Part shown: positions 8,771 through 17,028 of the stretch, piece by piece
Numbering within the stretch: position 1 is the first letter of the stretch
Layout: each line of letters starts with the position of its first letter
Source: Palsa-504 sp963767565
Lineage (GTDB): Bacteria; Actinomycetota; Actinomycetes; Streptosporangiales; Streptosporangiaceae
NCBI GenBank assembly: GCA_963767565.1
Contig: CAVYEG010000012.1
Coordinates: forward strand, 124,001-188,000
Direction: 5' to 3'
Length of the DNA stretch: 64,000 nucleotides
Notes under the pieces: model-generated
What the model saw: only the letters and a program-made list of their open reading frames with translations
The model's database searches: none
Told to the model about the DNA's origin: nothing
Made by a program: the position numbers and the translations under genes

Positions 8771-9598
8771 ATGTTCTCCCGTTGGCGGGTACCTCTCGCC
8801 GCCATGACCCTGATGTCCGGTGCGCTGCTGGTCGCCGCGGCCGGCACCGCGAACGCGGCCGGGACCTCGCAGCCCGGTATCACCCACGTTCGCCCCGGCG
8901 GTTCGGTCGCCGGGTTCCAGCCCGGCGGGCCCGTCAGACCGCACACGGGTGCGAGTCCGCAGGGGAAGACGGCCGGGGACGACGCCGAGAGCACGAACTG
9001 GTCCGGCTACGCCGTGACCGGCGGGACGGACGCTTTCAACAGCGTCTCCGCCAGCTGGACCGAGCCGACCGCGACCTGCAACGACAGCGGCACCGAGTAC
9101 TCCTCGTTCTGGGTTGGCCTGGACGGCTACAACAGCAGCTCGGTCGAGCAGACTGGCACCGACGCCGACTGCGACAGCGGGTCGCCCGACTACTACGGCT
9201 GGTACGAGATGTACCCGGCCGACCCGGTGTACTTCACCAACACCGTCCAGCCCGGTGACAGCATGAGCGCCTCGGTCACCGTGAGCGGCAGCACCTACAC
9301 CATCACGCTTACCGACAGCAGCCAGGGCTGGACCCAGACTGAGCACGAGACCCAGAGCGGCCTGTCCGACTCCTCGGCCGAGGTCATCACCGAGGCCCCG
9401 TCGACCGAATCCGGCCCGCTTCCGCTGGCCGACTTCGGCACGGTGAACTACGCGGGCTCGACGGTTAACGGCGGGTCCATGGCCGCCCTGAGCCCGACGG
9501 CCATCGAGATGGTGGGCGCCAGCGGCGATCAGCTCGACTCCACCAGCGGCATTGACGGTTCCGGCGACTTCAGCAACACCTGGATGGCGGAAAGCTAA
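8771..9598 (+). CDS. Secreted glutamic peptidase, G1 (eqolisin) family
   Basis: Exported acid-type endopeptidase. The 275-aa precursor has a Sec signal peptide (hydrophobic core about 8-25, cleavage after ANA about 29) and a short propeptide-like segment. A beta-sandwich domain follows with NWSGYAV (about 76-82), SSFWVGLDGY, EQTGTDADC with the candidate catalytic Gln (near 128), YGWYEMYP and SSAEVITEAPS, which carries the candidate catalytic Glu (near 204). The last motif normally has Trp after AE; here it is Val. Two Cys could form a disulfide. The start ATG has TAGGAG upstream. The gene is followed 20 bases later by a strong hairpin, so it is a single-gene unit. Confidence 0.85.
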   Translation: MFSRWRVPLAAMTLMSGALLVAAAGTANAAGTSQPGITHVRPGGSVAGFQPGGPVRPHTGASPQGKTAGDDAESTNWSGYAVTGGTDAFNSVSASWTEPTATCNDSGTEYSSFWVGLDGYNSSSVEQTGTDADCDSGSPDYYGWYEMYPADPVYFTNTVQPGDSMSASVTVSGSTYTITLTDSSQGWTQTEHETQSGLSDSSAEVITEAPSTESGPLPLADFGTVNYAGSTVNGGSMAALSPTAIEMVGASGDQLDSTSGIDGSGDFSNTWMAES

Positions 9599-9617
9599 CC
9601 GTCCGTCGCCACAGCGT

Positions 9618-9660
9618 CGGGATGTCGGCCTGGCCAGGGACTGGCCAGGCCGACATCCCG
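9618..9660 (+). terminator. Strong intrinsic-type terminator hairpin after G1 peptidase
   Basis: Perfect 19-base inverted repeat (CGGGATGTCGGCCTGGCCA and its complement) with a 5-base loop GGGAC, followed by TTTCCTG. It begins 20 bases after the peptidase stop. It is a perfect palindrome, so it could stop transcription from both sides. Confidence 0.85.
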
Positions 9661-9909
9661 TTTCCTGACCAGCCCGACGAGCTTGCCGTCCGAGGTCGTG
9701 ACCGGCGAGCTATCCAGGTGACGCCGCGCCGGTCCATGACCCCACCTTACGGTTCCGGATCGCGGCTCGCAGGGCGGCCGCGGTGGCGTAATCGCGGCGG
9801 GCCGGTGAACCAGGCGCCCGGGCGGCGCGTCTTACACCTCGTGCGCTTCTGTGACCGTTCGCTCCAGCGGGCGACCGGTGCCGACGATAACCACCTAGGG
9901 GGCCTATCA

Positions 9910-10257
9910 GTGCACGACAACGCACCTTCCACCGCGCCGGCCTGCCCGGATGGCCGCTTGCTGGCGCTGCGGTGCCTGGGCCTGCCGCAGGTCATCACGC
10001 GGGCGCCGATGAGCAGGCGGCGCGCGCTCGGGTACCGCCTGGGCGCGTTCTGGGCCCGGATCCGCCCGGGTAACGCGGCTGAGCTCGCGTCGGTGGTGCT
10101 GCGCCTGGGCGACGAGATCGACAGGCACGAGCGGATGCTCGACGTCGCGCTGCGCGACGCACCGGCTGCGGCCAATCGCGCGCGGGGCCGGACCGCGGTC
10201 GCGTCCCGGACGGCCAGTCGCGCTCCGGCCCGGACCACGGCCGCGTCCCGGAGCTGA
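9910..10257 (+). CDS. Hypothetical protein, Arg/Ala-rich C-terminus
   Basis: Unrecognised 115-aa protein. The start is GTG 9910 with an AGGGGG sequence 8 bases upstream; the frame is open further up but crosses the terminator palindrome at 9618-9660, so the internal start was preferred. The middle part (LGYRLGAFWARIRPGN...ASVVLRLGDEIDRHERML) looks helical and amphipathic. The last ~35 residues are Arg/Ala/Thr low complexity. It ends just before the acyl-CoA dehydrogenase 3'-end remnant at 10264, so the C-terminus may be rearranged. No function assigned. Confidence 0.45.
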   Translation: MHDNAPSTAPACPDGRLLALRCLGLPQVITRAPMSRRRALGYRLGAFWARIRPGNAAELASVVLRLGDEIDRHERMLDVALRDAPAAANRARGRTAVASRTASRAPARTTAASRS

Positions 10258-10263
10258 TCAGCG

Positions 10264-10336
10264 TCAGCGCTTGAGCAGCTGGCGGGCCGTGACCATGCGC
10301 TGGATCTGGTTGGTGCCCTCGTAGATCTGGGTGATC
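10264..10336 (-). pseudogene. Displaced 3' end of an acyl-CoA dehydrogenase gene (putative att repeat, copy A)
   Basis: Read on the minus strand this stretch encodes ITQIYEGTNQIQRMV followed by TARQLLKR and a TGA stop, the exact C-terminus of an acyl-CoA dehydrogenase including the YEGT Glu motif. No dehydrogenase sequence continues beyond 10340. Aligned to the intact gene's 3' end at 32284-32356 it matches 69 of 73 bases, with 47 consecutive identical bases (10290-10336 = 32310-32356). Interpretation as the displaced half of an attachment site is inference from the repeat geometry. Confidence 0.8.
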
Positions 10337-10385
10337 GTGGACCAGAGGACAGTTTCGCAGTCAGACGGCCTGCTGGCGGCAGGTG

Positions 10386-10404
10386 TCAGACGGATTCAGC
10401 ACCG
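10386..10404. repeat. TCAGCACCG-type repeat near left island end
   Basis: TCAGACG followed by GATTCAGCACCG, 50 bases inside the left att-like repeat. The same 12-mer GATTCAGCACCG occurs at 32138-32149 near the right end. Phased short repeats at both ends resemble integrase arm-type sites; this is inferred only. Confidence 0.35.
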
Positions 10405-10447
10405 TTTTCCTGGTGGGTCATGGCCCGACCATATTGCTGCGGACCGG

Positions 10448-10689
10448 TTAGGATCCCGGCCGTACCGCCCGGCTGGAAGGCTCCCGCACCTCCCCGCTCC
10501 CGCCGCTGTGTTTGCTGGTTCGCAGGAGAAGGGAAAAGGTGGCGATGAGCGCGGGCAGCAGCGTGGCGTGATAGACGATGTCAGGAAGATGGCCGCCCTG
10601 AGTCGTGATGCTCGGCCCGTAGAGCACTCCGACGATCGCGAACCCGGTCGCTGCGAGGGCGGGCCTGTTCCCGAGGGCCGTCGTTAGCG
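10448..10689 (-). pseudogene. C-terminal fragment of a small membrane protein
   Basis: An 80-codon minus-strand frame without a usable start codon encodes two hydrophobic helices (ALAATGFAIVGVLYG and ATLLPALIATFSLLL) and ends at TAA (10448). Immediately upstream in frame is TGA. Coding-like composition and an abrupt beginning suggest the C-terminal remnant of a lost membrane protein. Family not recognised. Confidence 0.35.
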
Positions 10690-11145
10690 ACCTGGCCAGT
10701 CACGTCTACCACGCAGAGCTGAGATCGGCTGGCTTCGGCTGCACCTGGGACCGATGCGTAAACGGGTGCCGGCCGGGGACGGTCAGGGCGCTGCTGGCGA
10801 TCGGTGACTGCAACCCGGCCACAGTCGCCATCGCCGCCGGATGGGTGGCCAGCCTCGCCTGCGCAGGCATCAAGCAGGAAACCCAGTGACAGATCCGGGT
10901 GCCGCGCTTGCCCGTCGGTGGCCCTTGCCTGCTCGTGGGGTGGTCCTCGGGACTAACTGATGGCGGCCCAGGCTGCCGCACCGGGCGTATCCAGGGGTCT
11001 TTCGCCTGCGCCAGACCGCGCAGCAAAGAGTGTCCCGCAGCCCGACGACGCCAGCCGTCGGCGCGGCGAGGCTGGATCTGCCTGGCCCAGCCGAGCAGGA
11101 AGGCCGCCGGGCAGACCCGTCATCAACCTTGAAGGGAACACCCTG
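10690..11145. other. Intergenic region with a possible decayed forward coding stretch
   Basis: A forward frame that lacks a start and ends in TGA at 10887-10889 has protein-like composition (for example CTWDRCVNGCRPGTVRALL, AAGWVASLACAG). Nothing recognisable follows up to the oxidase start at 11146. The region sits inside the left end of the putative island. Confidence 0.25.
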
Positions 11146-11934
11146 ATGTCTGTTCTCACCGTCCCGGCAGCACGCCCCGATACGCCGGCCAGCCCGACCG
11201 GCCCACCCAAGCTCTCCAGCGCCGACCTGCGCAGGGCACAGGCCGAAACGCTGCGTACGCCGCGGTTCCGGTACAGCGCTCCGGCGCGGCTGCTGTTCTT
11301 GATCGTGGATGTGGTCTACGGCCGCCAGCGGACGCTGCGGAAGTTCATCGTGCTGGAGATTGTCGCCCGGGTGCCGTACCAGGCATGGGAGCGCGCCGCC
11401 TATGGTGCGCTGACCCGGGTGCACCGGCGGCTGCGGCTGGCCGAGCGGATCTTCGAGCGGGTCGTGGAAACCCGTGCCCAGCAGGACAACGAGCAATATC
11501 ACCTGCTGATCCTGGAGGAACTGGCGCAGCGCCAGGGGCCTGCCCGGCCATTCCTGCGGTTCCGCCTGCTGCCGTGGCTGATGGCCGTTGGCTACTACCA
11601 GCTGTCGTGGCTGCTGTACATCTGCTGGCCGGCCGCGAGCTACCGGCTCAACGCCACGTTCGAGGATCACGCCGAGCACGACTACATGCTCTTCGTCACC
11701 GAACATCCCGAGTGGGAGGCCCAGCCCTACGATGGGTCGTTCCAGGCCGGCTACGGTCACCACGGATCGCTCGCCGACCTGTTCCGCCAGATCGGACATG
11801 ACGAGCGGGTGCACAAGCTGGAGAGCCTCGCCGCCCTGGACGAGCCGCGACTGCGGGACGACCTGTCGGCCGCCCTGAAGGCGCGCAGCGAGCGCCTGTC
11901 CGCCGATCCCCCGCAGCAGCCGCAGAGCCGGTGA
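11146..11934 (+). CDS. Alternative oxidase (di-iron quinol oxidase)
   Basis: Cyanide-insensitive terminal oxidase that would pass electrons from quinol to O2 without proton pumping; interfacial membrane protein. The 262-aa protein carries the full set of six diiron ligands in AOX order: E108 (VETR), E116 and H119 (NEQYH), E173 (FEDHAEHDY), E220 and H223 (DERVHK). The hydrophobic segment FRLLPWLMAVGYYQLSWLLY between helices 2 and 3 fits the membrane-binding part. The ATG at 11146 follows GAAGGGA; an in-frame extension from 10960 is Arg/Pro-rich and unlikely. AOX is uncommon in actinobacteria, and here it sits in the accessory block without other respiratory genes. Confidence 0.88.
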   Translation: MSVLTVPAARPDTPASPTGPPKLSSADLRRAQAETLRTPRFRYSAPARLLFLIVDVVYGRQRTLRKFIVLEIVARVPYQAWERAAYGALTRVHRRLRLAERIFERVVETRAQQDNEQYHLLILEELAQRQGPARPFLRFRLLPWLMAVGYYQLSWLLYICWPAASYRLNATFEDHAEHDYMLFVTEHPEWEAQPYDGSFQAGYGHHGSLADLFRQIGHDERVHKLESLAALDEPRLRDDLSAALKARSERLSADPPQQPQSR

Positions 11935-12165
11935 CGGTCTCGCCGGCGGACTACCACGACTGGCGTACCGGCCGACCGCGGGAGTCATCATCTGGCCGAC
12001 GAGACATCATCCGCTGGCCGACGACACCCCGGGCGGCCTGGCCGCCACGATGGGAATCGTGACCGGCAGGCGTGACGCGAGGGCCAACGCCTGCCTCACG
12101 GACGGGCGCGATAAGGCGGCTGCCGCCACCGGGAGCGCACTGACACCCAGCGAACAGGCGGGCAA

Positions 12166-12648
12166 ATGACACTTCACGCAGGTACATCCCACCGGGGCGC
12201 CTCCGCCCGGCGGACCGGCGCGGGCCGGACGGCGGGTCTTCGCCGCACGAGCCTTGCCGCGCTGGTCCTGCTTCTCATCCAGTACGGGATCGGGATCGGG
12301 GTCAACCTCTATGTCACCGTCCCGGCCGCCGATCAGGGGCACACCATCGGCTCGGCGATATCGAACGGGCCAGGGGCGCTTACGGTGCACATCGTGCTCG
12401 GGCTGCTGCTGATACTGGCCGCCGCCTCCCTGGTCGTTCAGGCCATCATGGCCCGCCACCGGGGCGTGATCATCACCTCGGTGATCGGCCTGCTTGCCCT
12501 CGTCGGCGCCGCCGAGCAGGGGGCTGCCTTCGTCGACAAGGCCCACGCGTCGGCGTCCATGGTCATGGCCATCCTGACCGGAGTGGCGTTGCTCTGTTAC
12601 GGCATCAGCCTCTACCTCCTCGGATCCCCGGCCCGGCAGGCAGCATGA
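12166..12648 (+). CDS. Four-helix membrane protein of unknown function
   Basis: 160 aa with a basic, Gly/Arg-rich N-terminus of about 25 residues and four hydrophobic helices (about 28-50, 72-93, 100-118, 128-150). No recognisable catalytic motif. It lies between the alternative oxidase and a glycosyltransferase on the same strand; the 230-base gap to the oxidase contains no gene. A role linked to the oxidase (quinone/heme membrane partner) is possible but has no direct support. The ribosome binding site is weak (GGCGGGCAA). Confidence 0.7.
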   Translation: MTLHAGTSHRGASARRTGAGRTAGLRRTSLAALVLLLIQYGIGIGVNLYVTVPAADQGHTIGSAISNGPGALTVHIVLGLLLILAAASLVVQAIMARHRGVIITSVIGLLALVGAAEQGAAFVDKAHASASMVMAILTGVALLCYGISLYLLGSPARQAA

Positions 12649-12857
12649 TCGCGCTGATGCGAGCCGAGTGCGCCGGACCGACCGGTGGCCGCGTGCCCGT
12701 CCGGTCGGCCAACGGCCTCCACGCGCCGGACCCGCCGCCTGGTCGCCGTCCTGCCACGAGCGACGTAGAAGGCGGTCGCCGGTGTCGGCCGTACGTTGAG
12801 GCGAGGGTAGCCGCAGGGCTGACGACGGGCTACACGCTCGGCCGGCACGATGGGCCT

Positions 12858-14102
12858 ATGCCCGGAACCAAGCAGCCCGACGGCTCGGCCGCCGCCCCGC
12901 TGCCGGTGCTCTTCCTGATGGCCGACACCGGCGGCGGGCACCGGAATGCGGCGCGGGCGGTCGGCGAGTCCCTCGAACGGGCGTATCCCGGCGGGTTCGC
13001 CCCGGTGCTGTGCGATCCGCTGGGCGGCCCTGGCTCGGCGCGGCTACTGCGCTGGGTCACCGGGCTGTACGGCCCCGCGGTCCGGCTGGTCCCGTGGCTG
13101 TGGGGCGCCGCCTATTACGCCACCAACGTGCGCCCGGCCATGTGGCTGCTGCGGCGCACCCTGCTGCGGCCCGCCGACCGGGCGGTAGCCGGTGCGGCCA
13201 TGGCACACAGCCCCGCGGCGATCGTGTCGTTCCATCCGCTCACCGGCATGGCCGCGGTCTGGGCGCGGGATCAGGCCACGCCGCTGGCGCCCGTGGTTAC
13301 GGTCGTTACCGACCTGGCCGCCATGCACGCGGCCTGGCGGTACGCCCACGCTGATCTGATCATCGCCCCGCCTGCCGTCGCCGGCCGGCATGGCCCGGCT
13401 GACCGTCGCACCCCGCGCTTTGCGGCAGGGGAGTCCGCACGCGGCACCTGGGCGGTGGCCGGCCCGCCGGTTGGCCGCGATTTCGACGGTGGCCCGCTGC
13501 CGGCCGCCCAGCGTGCTCGCCTTCGGCGGACGCTGGGGCTGGCCGAGGGCAGGCTGGTCATCCTGCTGACCGGCGGCGCCGAGGGCAGCGGCGGCATGGC
13601 CCGCCGCGCCGCCGCGATCCTGCGGCGGTTCACCGACGTTCACGTTGTCGTGGTGCGCGGGCGCAACGCTGCGCTCAAGCGCCGGCTCGACCGGCTGGCG
13701 GCACGGTCCGGCGGCCGGCTGACGGTGACTGGCTTCGTCGACAACATGAGCGACTGGCTCAGGTGCTGCGACCTGATCGTCACCAAAGCCGGGCCGGGGA
13801 CCATCGCGGAAGCCACCTGCTGCGGTACGCCGCTGCTGCTGACCGCGCGCATTCCGGGGCAGGAGAAGGGCAACACCGAGATCGTGACCGGCGCGGGCGC
13901 CGGGCTTTGGGTGCCGGGTGTGCGGCAGCTGGTCGCTGAGATCGGCCGGCTTCGCCGGGACCGCGGCGCCATCGAGGTGATGGGCGCGGCGTCGGCGCGC
14001 CTGGGCCGGCCCGACGCTGCCGGCGACATTGCGAGGCTGATCGCCGAGCTGATCCCGGCCAGCGCCACGCCAGTGCGAGCGGGCTCATGCGCCCGGCTCT
14101 GA
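12858..14102 (+). CDS. Glycosyltransferase, MGDG-synthase-like (GT28 type)
   Basis: 414 aa. The N-terminal Rossmann half begins LFLMADTGGGHRNAARAV, the glycine-rich acceptor-side loop of monogalactosyldiacylglycerol synthase/MurG-type enzymes. The C-terminal half has the nucleotide-sugar site pattern VILLTGGAEGSGG, VTGFVDNMSDWLRCCDLIVTKAGPGTIAEA (split motif) and GQEKGNTEIV. This predicts transfer of a hexose to a lipid acceptor at the inner membrane. The next gene overlaps its 3' end by 16 bases, so the two are probably co-expressed. The start ATG at 12858 was chosen over an open upstream frame because it begins just before the conserved domain. Confidence 0.82.
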   Translation: MPGTKQPDGSAAAPLPVLFLMADTGGGHRNAARAVGESLERAYPGGFAPVLCDPLGGPGSARLLRWVTGLYGPAVRLVPWLWGAAYYATNVRPAMWLLRRTLLRPADRAVAGAAMAHSPAAIVSFHPLTGMAAVWARDQATPLAPVVTVVTDLAAMHAAWRYAHADLIIAPPAVAGRHGPADRRTPRFAAGESARGTWAVAGPPVGRDFDGGPLPAAQRARLRRTLGLAEGRLVILLTGGAEGSGGMARRAAAILRRFTDVHVVVVRGRNAALKRRLDRLAARSGGRLTVTGFVDNMSDWLRCCDLIVTKAGPGTIAEATCCGTPLLLTARIPGQEKGNTEIVTGAGAGLWVPGVRQLVAEIGRLRRDRGAIEVMGAASARLGRPDAAGDIARLIAELIPASATPVRAGSCARL

Positions 14103-15196
14103 CGGAGCTGCGGCTCAGGCGCGCCGCCCGGCCGCTGACTGAGCGGTGGCGGCAGCTGCCGGTGCCGCCACGCGGCGCGGCCCGGCTCGGGATCAGCTTC
14201 CGGCCGCTGCAGGCGGCGGCGCTCGGGCTGGACCCGGACGAGGCGCTGCGAGCGCTGCTGGCCTACCCGTTCGAGCTGATCCGGCTCGGCGCCTACTGGA
14301 ACCGGCTGGAGCCGCGCCCCGGCGACTTCCGGCCCGGCCGGCTGGACCGCCAGCTAGACGCCGCGGAGCGGGCCGGAAAACAGGTCATCGTGTGCCTCGG
14401 CGCAGTGAAGGCGTTCGGCTATCCCGAGTTCTTCGTGCCCGGGCATCACCTGGGCCGGCCGCTGCGCGAAGGCTCCCTGGTCCGGCCGGATGAGCGGCGG
14501 GACCTGCTGGAAGGCGGGATCGCGTTCGTGCACCGGGTCATCGAGCGGTACCGGCACCGCGACTCGATCATCGCCTGGCAGGTCGAGCACGAGGCCGTCG
14601 ACCCGCTGGGCATGGAACACTCCTGGCGGCTGGCCGAGGCGTTCGTCCGCAGCGAGGTCGAAGCGGTCCGCGCGGCGGACCCCGGCAGGCCGGTCATGAT
14701 GAACGGCTTCCTGCCGACCTCTACGCCGGTCGCACTACAGCAATGGTGGCGTACCAGGGATCAGGGCGACTCGCTGGCGGTGGCGCGGCGCCTGGCCGAC
14801 ATCGTCGGCATTGACTTCTATCCGCGGCACGCGCTGGCCAGCGTCGGCCCGCTGACCCTGTACCTGGACGGCAGCCGGACGCCGTGGCAGCAGCACCGAC
14901 GGGAACGGCTGCTGGACGGCGTCGCTGCGGCCGGACGGCGGCTGATGATCGCCGAGGGGCAGGCCGAGCCCTGGGAGGCCGTCACCACACCGCCCAGCCC
15001 GGCCGGCCGGGCCATGTACAGCTGCCGGCCCGAGGACCTGATCGGGAACTACAGTCAGGCCATGCGCTGGACCGAGGGGAAAGCCCTCGGTCTGGACGGA
15101 TACTTGTTCTGGGGGGCGGAATACTGGCTGCTGCGCGATCTTCGCGGTGACCCTAGTTACCTGCGGGCCTTCGCGCGCGTCCTGGAATCCTACTGA
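14087..15196 (+). CDS. TIM-barrel glycoside hydrolase-like protein
   Basis: 369 aa, no signal peptide. The pattern is that of clan GH-A retaining glycosidases: FELIRLGAYWNRLEPRPGDF early in the barrel, IIAWQVEHEAVDP with a probable acid/base Glu (about 165), GIDFYPRH in the middle, and LMIAEGQAEPW with a probable nucleophile Glu (about 289). The catalytic Asn before the acid/base Glu seen in GH5/GH42 is not obvious (VEHE rather than NE), so activity is uncertain. It overlaps the preceding glycosyltransferase by 16 bases; the pair may make and trim a glycolipid, which is inferred from context only. Confidence 0.75.
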   Translation: MRPALTELRLRRAARPLTERWRQLPVPPRGAARLGISFRPLQAAALGLDPDEALRALLAYPFELIRLGAYWNRLEPRPGDFRPGRLDRQLDAAERAGKQVIVCLGAVKAFGYPEFFVPGHHLGRPLREGSLVRPDERRDLLEGGIAFVHRVIERYRHRDSIIAWQVEHEAVDPLGMEHSWRLAEAFVRSEVEAVRAADPGRPVMMNGFLPTSTPVALQQWWRTRDQGDSLAVARRLADIVGIDFYPRHALASVGPLTLYLDGSRTPWQQHRRERLLDGVAAAGRRLMIAEGQAEPWEAVTTPPSPAGRAMYSCRPEDLIGNYSQAMRWTEGKALGLDGYLFWGAEYWLLRDLRGDPSYLRAFARVLESY

Positions 15197-16039
15197 TCAG
15201 CGGGTTCGCTCCCGGTAGCCGAACACCGCCGCGCCCGCGGTCAGCAGGACGACGAACAGGATCACGATCACCGCCGCGGCCAGCAGCGGGCTGCCGGAGG
15301 CGGCCAGGCGGTAGACGGGTGTGCCGGCGTAGTACGCCGCACGGGTCAGGTTGACCGCATAGGTCATCGGCATCGCGTGCGCCAGCACCCGCAGGTACGA
15401 CGGGACGCCACGCAGCGGCACCAGGACGCCGCCGAGGACGTACTGCGGGATGATCAGGAACTGGAAAATCTGCATCGCCGAGCGCTGATTCGGCAGCACC
15501 GCGATCGTCGCCAGGCCGAATGCGCCGCCGAGCAGGCAGCAGGCCAGGCACGGCCCCAGCACCAGCGCGAGCTGAGACAGCGACATCCGGACCCCGAACG
15601 CCAGCGCGAACACGACGATGCAGGCACCCTGGCACAGCGCGACCAGAGTCTCCCCGGCCACCTTCCCGCCGACCAGGGTCAGCCTTGAGACGGGAGTAAC
15701 GAACAGCTCGCGGGAGAGGTCGTTCTCCCGGTCCTCCACGATCGAGATCATGCCCGCCGCCGCGGATTGGAACAGGCTGGCGGCGAGCACCCCGGTAAAC
15801 GCGAGCGTCACCGCGCTCAGGCCGGTGAACCGCCCCACCGTCGGCTGCAGGATAGCGCCCAGGCCGCCGATGAGCAGGACGGGAAACGCCAGGTTGACCG
15901 CCAGCCGGGGACGGTCGCGCAGGAGCTTGGTCACATCGCGCTGGGCGATGGCCAGCAGGCCAGACAGCTCGCGGCGCGGGCCAGTGGATGGCGGGCTGGT
16001 CACTCGGAGGCCGGGTCCGGCACCGGCCTGGGCCCTCAT
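15197..16039 (-). CDS. ABC-2 type transporter permease (DrrB-like)
   Basis: 280 aa with six predicted membrane helices and an ABC-2 fold. The N-terminal amphipathic AIAQRDVTKLLRDRPRL, SIVEDRENDLSRELFVTPVSR loop and a C-terminal FGYRERTR tail are typical of Drr-type exporters. The start ATG (16037-16039) overlaps the stop of the ATPase gene as ATGA, indicating translational coupling; an upstream open frame is rejected because it runs through the ATPase gene. Together with the cupin gene it forms a three-gene operon. The exported compound is unknown; drug or lipid efflux is the family norm. Confidence 0.88.
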   Translation of the reverse strand: MRAQAGAGPGLRVTSPPSTGPRRELSGLLAIAQRDVTKLLRDRPRLAVNLAFPVLLIGGLGAILQPTVGRFTGLSAVTLAFTGVLAASLFQSAAAGMISIVEDRENDLSRELFVTPVSRLTLVGGKVAGETLVALCQGACIVVFALAFGVRMSLSQLALVLGPCLACCLLGGAFGLATIAVLPNQRSAMQIFQFLIIPQYVLGGVLVPLRGVPSYLRVLAHAMPMTYAVNLTRAAYYAGTPVYRLAASGSPLLAAAVIVILFVVLLTAGAAVFGYRERTR

Positions 16040-17028
16040 GATCCGGCCTGTTCCCGCGTTCCGGCCCGTTCCAGCAGCAGCAGGTAAGCGTCCTCCAGCG
16101 TCGGCTCGGCGATCTGCAACCGGGTCAGTTCCGTGCGCACCGACGCGATGATGTCCTGCGCACTGCGGCCGTTCAGCGGCACCAGCAGCGGCCCGGCCGG
16201 CTGGTGCGTGCTGACCTGGTCCGCGCTGGCCTGGACGCCCAGAGATTCGAGCTCCCGGCGCAGGCCTGCCCGGTCCGCGGAATCGAGCACGAGCCGGGGG
16301 CTCAGCTGGCGCTTCTTGACCTCGGCTGGGCTGCCACGCTCGATGATCGTTCCGCCGGCCAGGACGCACACTGAGTCAGCGGCCTCGGCCTCCTCCAGGT
16401 AGTGCGTCGTCAGGATCACGGTGATCCCGGACCTGGCCCGTTCCTGGCGCAGGTAGGCCCACAGGCCTCGCCTGCTTGCCGGGTCAAGGCCCGCGGTCGG
16501 CTCGTCGAGAAACAGCACGCGGGGCCGGTGCATCAGCGCGCGGACGATCTCCAGCCGCCGCCGCTGGCCCCCGGACAAGGTGCGCGCGCGCCGGCCCAGA
16601 CTGCTGGACATATCCAGAACGTTCGCCATCTGGAGCACCTCGCGGCGGTAGCTGGCCGGCATCAGGCGGTAACAGGGGCGCCACGGGTACAGCCCGTAGA
16701 GCACCGCATGCAGCCTGATGTTCTCCTCGGCGGTCAGGTTGAGGTCGAGCGAGGGCTGCTGGCAGACGACGCCGAGCTCACCGCGGACTTGCGCCTGCTG
16801 GCTTTCCGGGTCGCGGCCGGCGATCCTGACCCGGCCCGAGGTGGGGGCCAGGGTCGTGGTAAGTATCGACACGGTGGTGGTCTTCCCCGCGCCGTTGGGG
16901 CCGAGGATGCAGAACAGCTGGCCTTCCGGCACGTCGAAGCTGATGTCGTCCACCGCGTTGCGGCGCGCGCCCCGGTAGCGCTTGACCAGGTGAGCAACCT
17001 CGACCGCGGCCACCCGCGTCTCGGTCAT
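16036..17028 (-). CDS. ABC transporter ATP-binding protein (DrrA-like)
   Basis: 330 aa. Walker A GPNGAGKTTT (43-52), signature LSGGQRRRLEI (about 150), Walker B VLFLDEPTAGLDP and the H-loop TTHYLEEAE are complete. The C-terminal ~90-aa extension is typical of daunorubicin-resistance ATPases. Both junctions are 4-base ATGA overlaps: its start overlaps the cupin stop, and its stop overlaps the permease start. Energises export by the permease at 15197-16039. Confidence 0.93.
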   Translation of the reverse strand: MTETRVAAVEVAHLVKRYRGARRNAVDDISFDVPEGQLFCILGPNGAGKTTTVSILTTTLAPTSGRVRIAGRDPESQQAQVRGELGVVCQQPSLDLNLTAEENIRLHAVLYGLYPWRPCYRLMPASYRREVLQMANVLDMSSSLGRRARTLSGGQRRRLEIVRALMHRPRVLFLDEPTAGLDPASRRGLWAYLRQERARSGITVILTTHYLEEAEAADSVCVLAGGTIIERGSPAEVKKRQLSPRLVLDSADRAGLRRELESLGVQASADQVSTHQPAGPLLVPLNGRSAQDIIASVRTELTRLQIAEPTLEDAYLLLLERAGTREQAGS

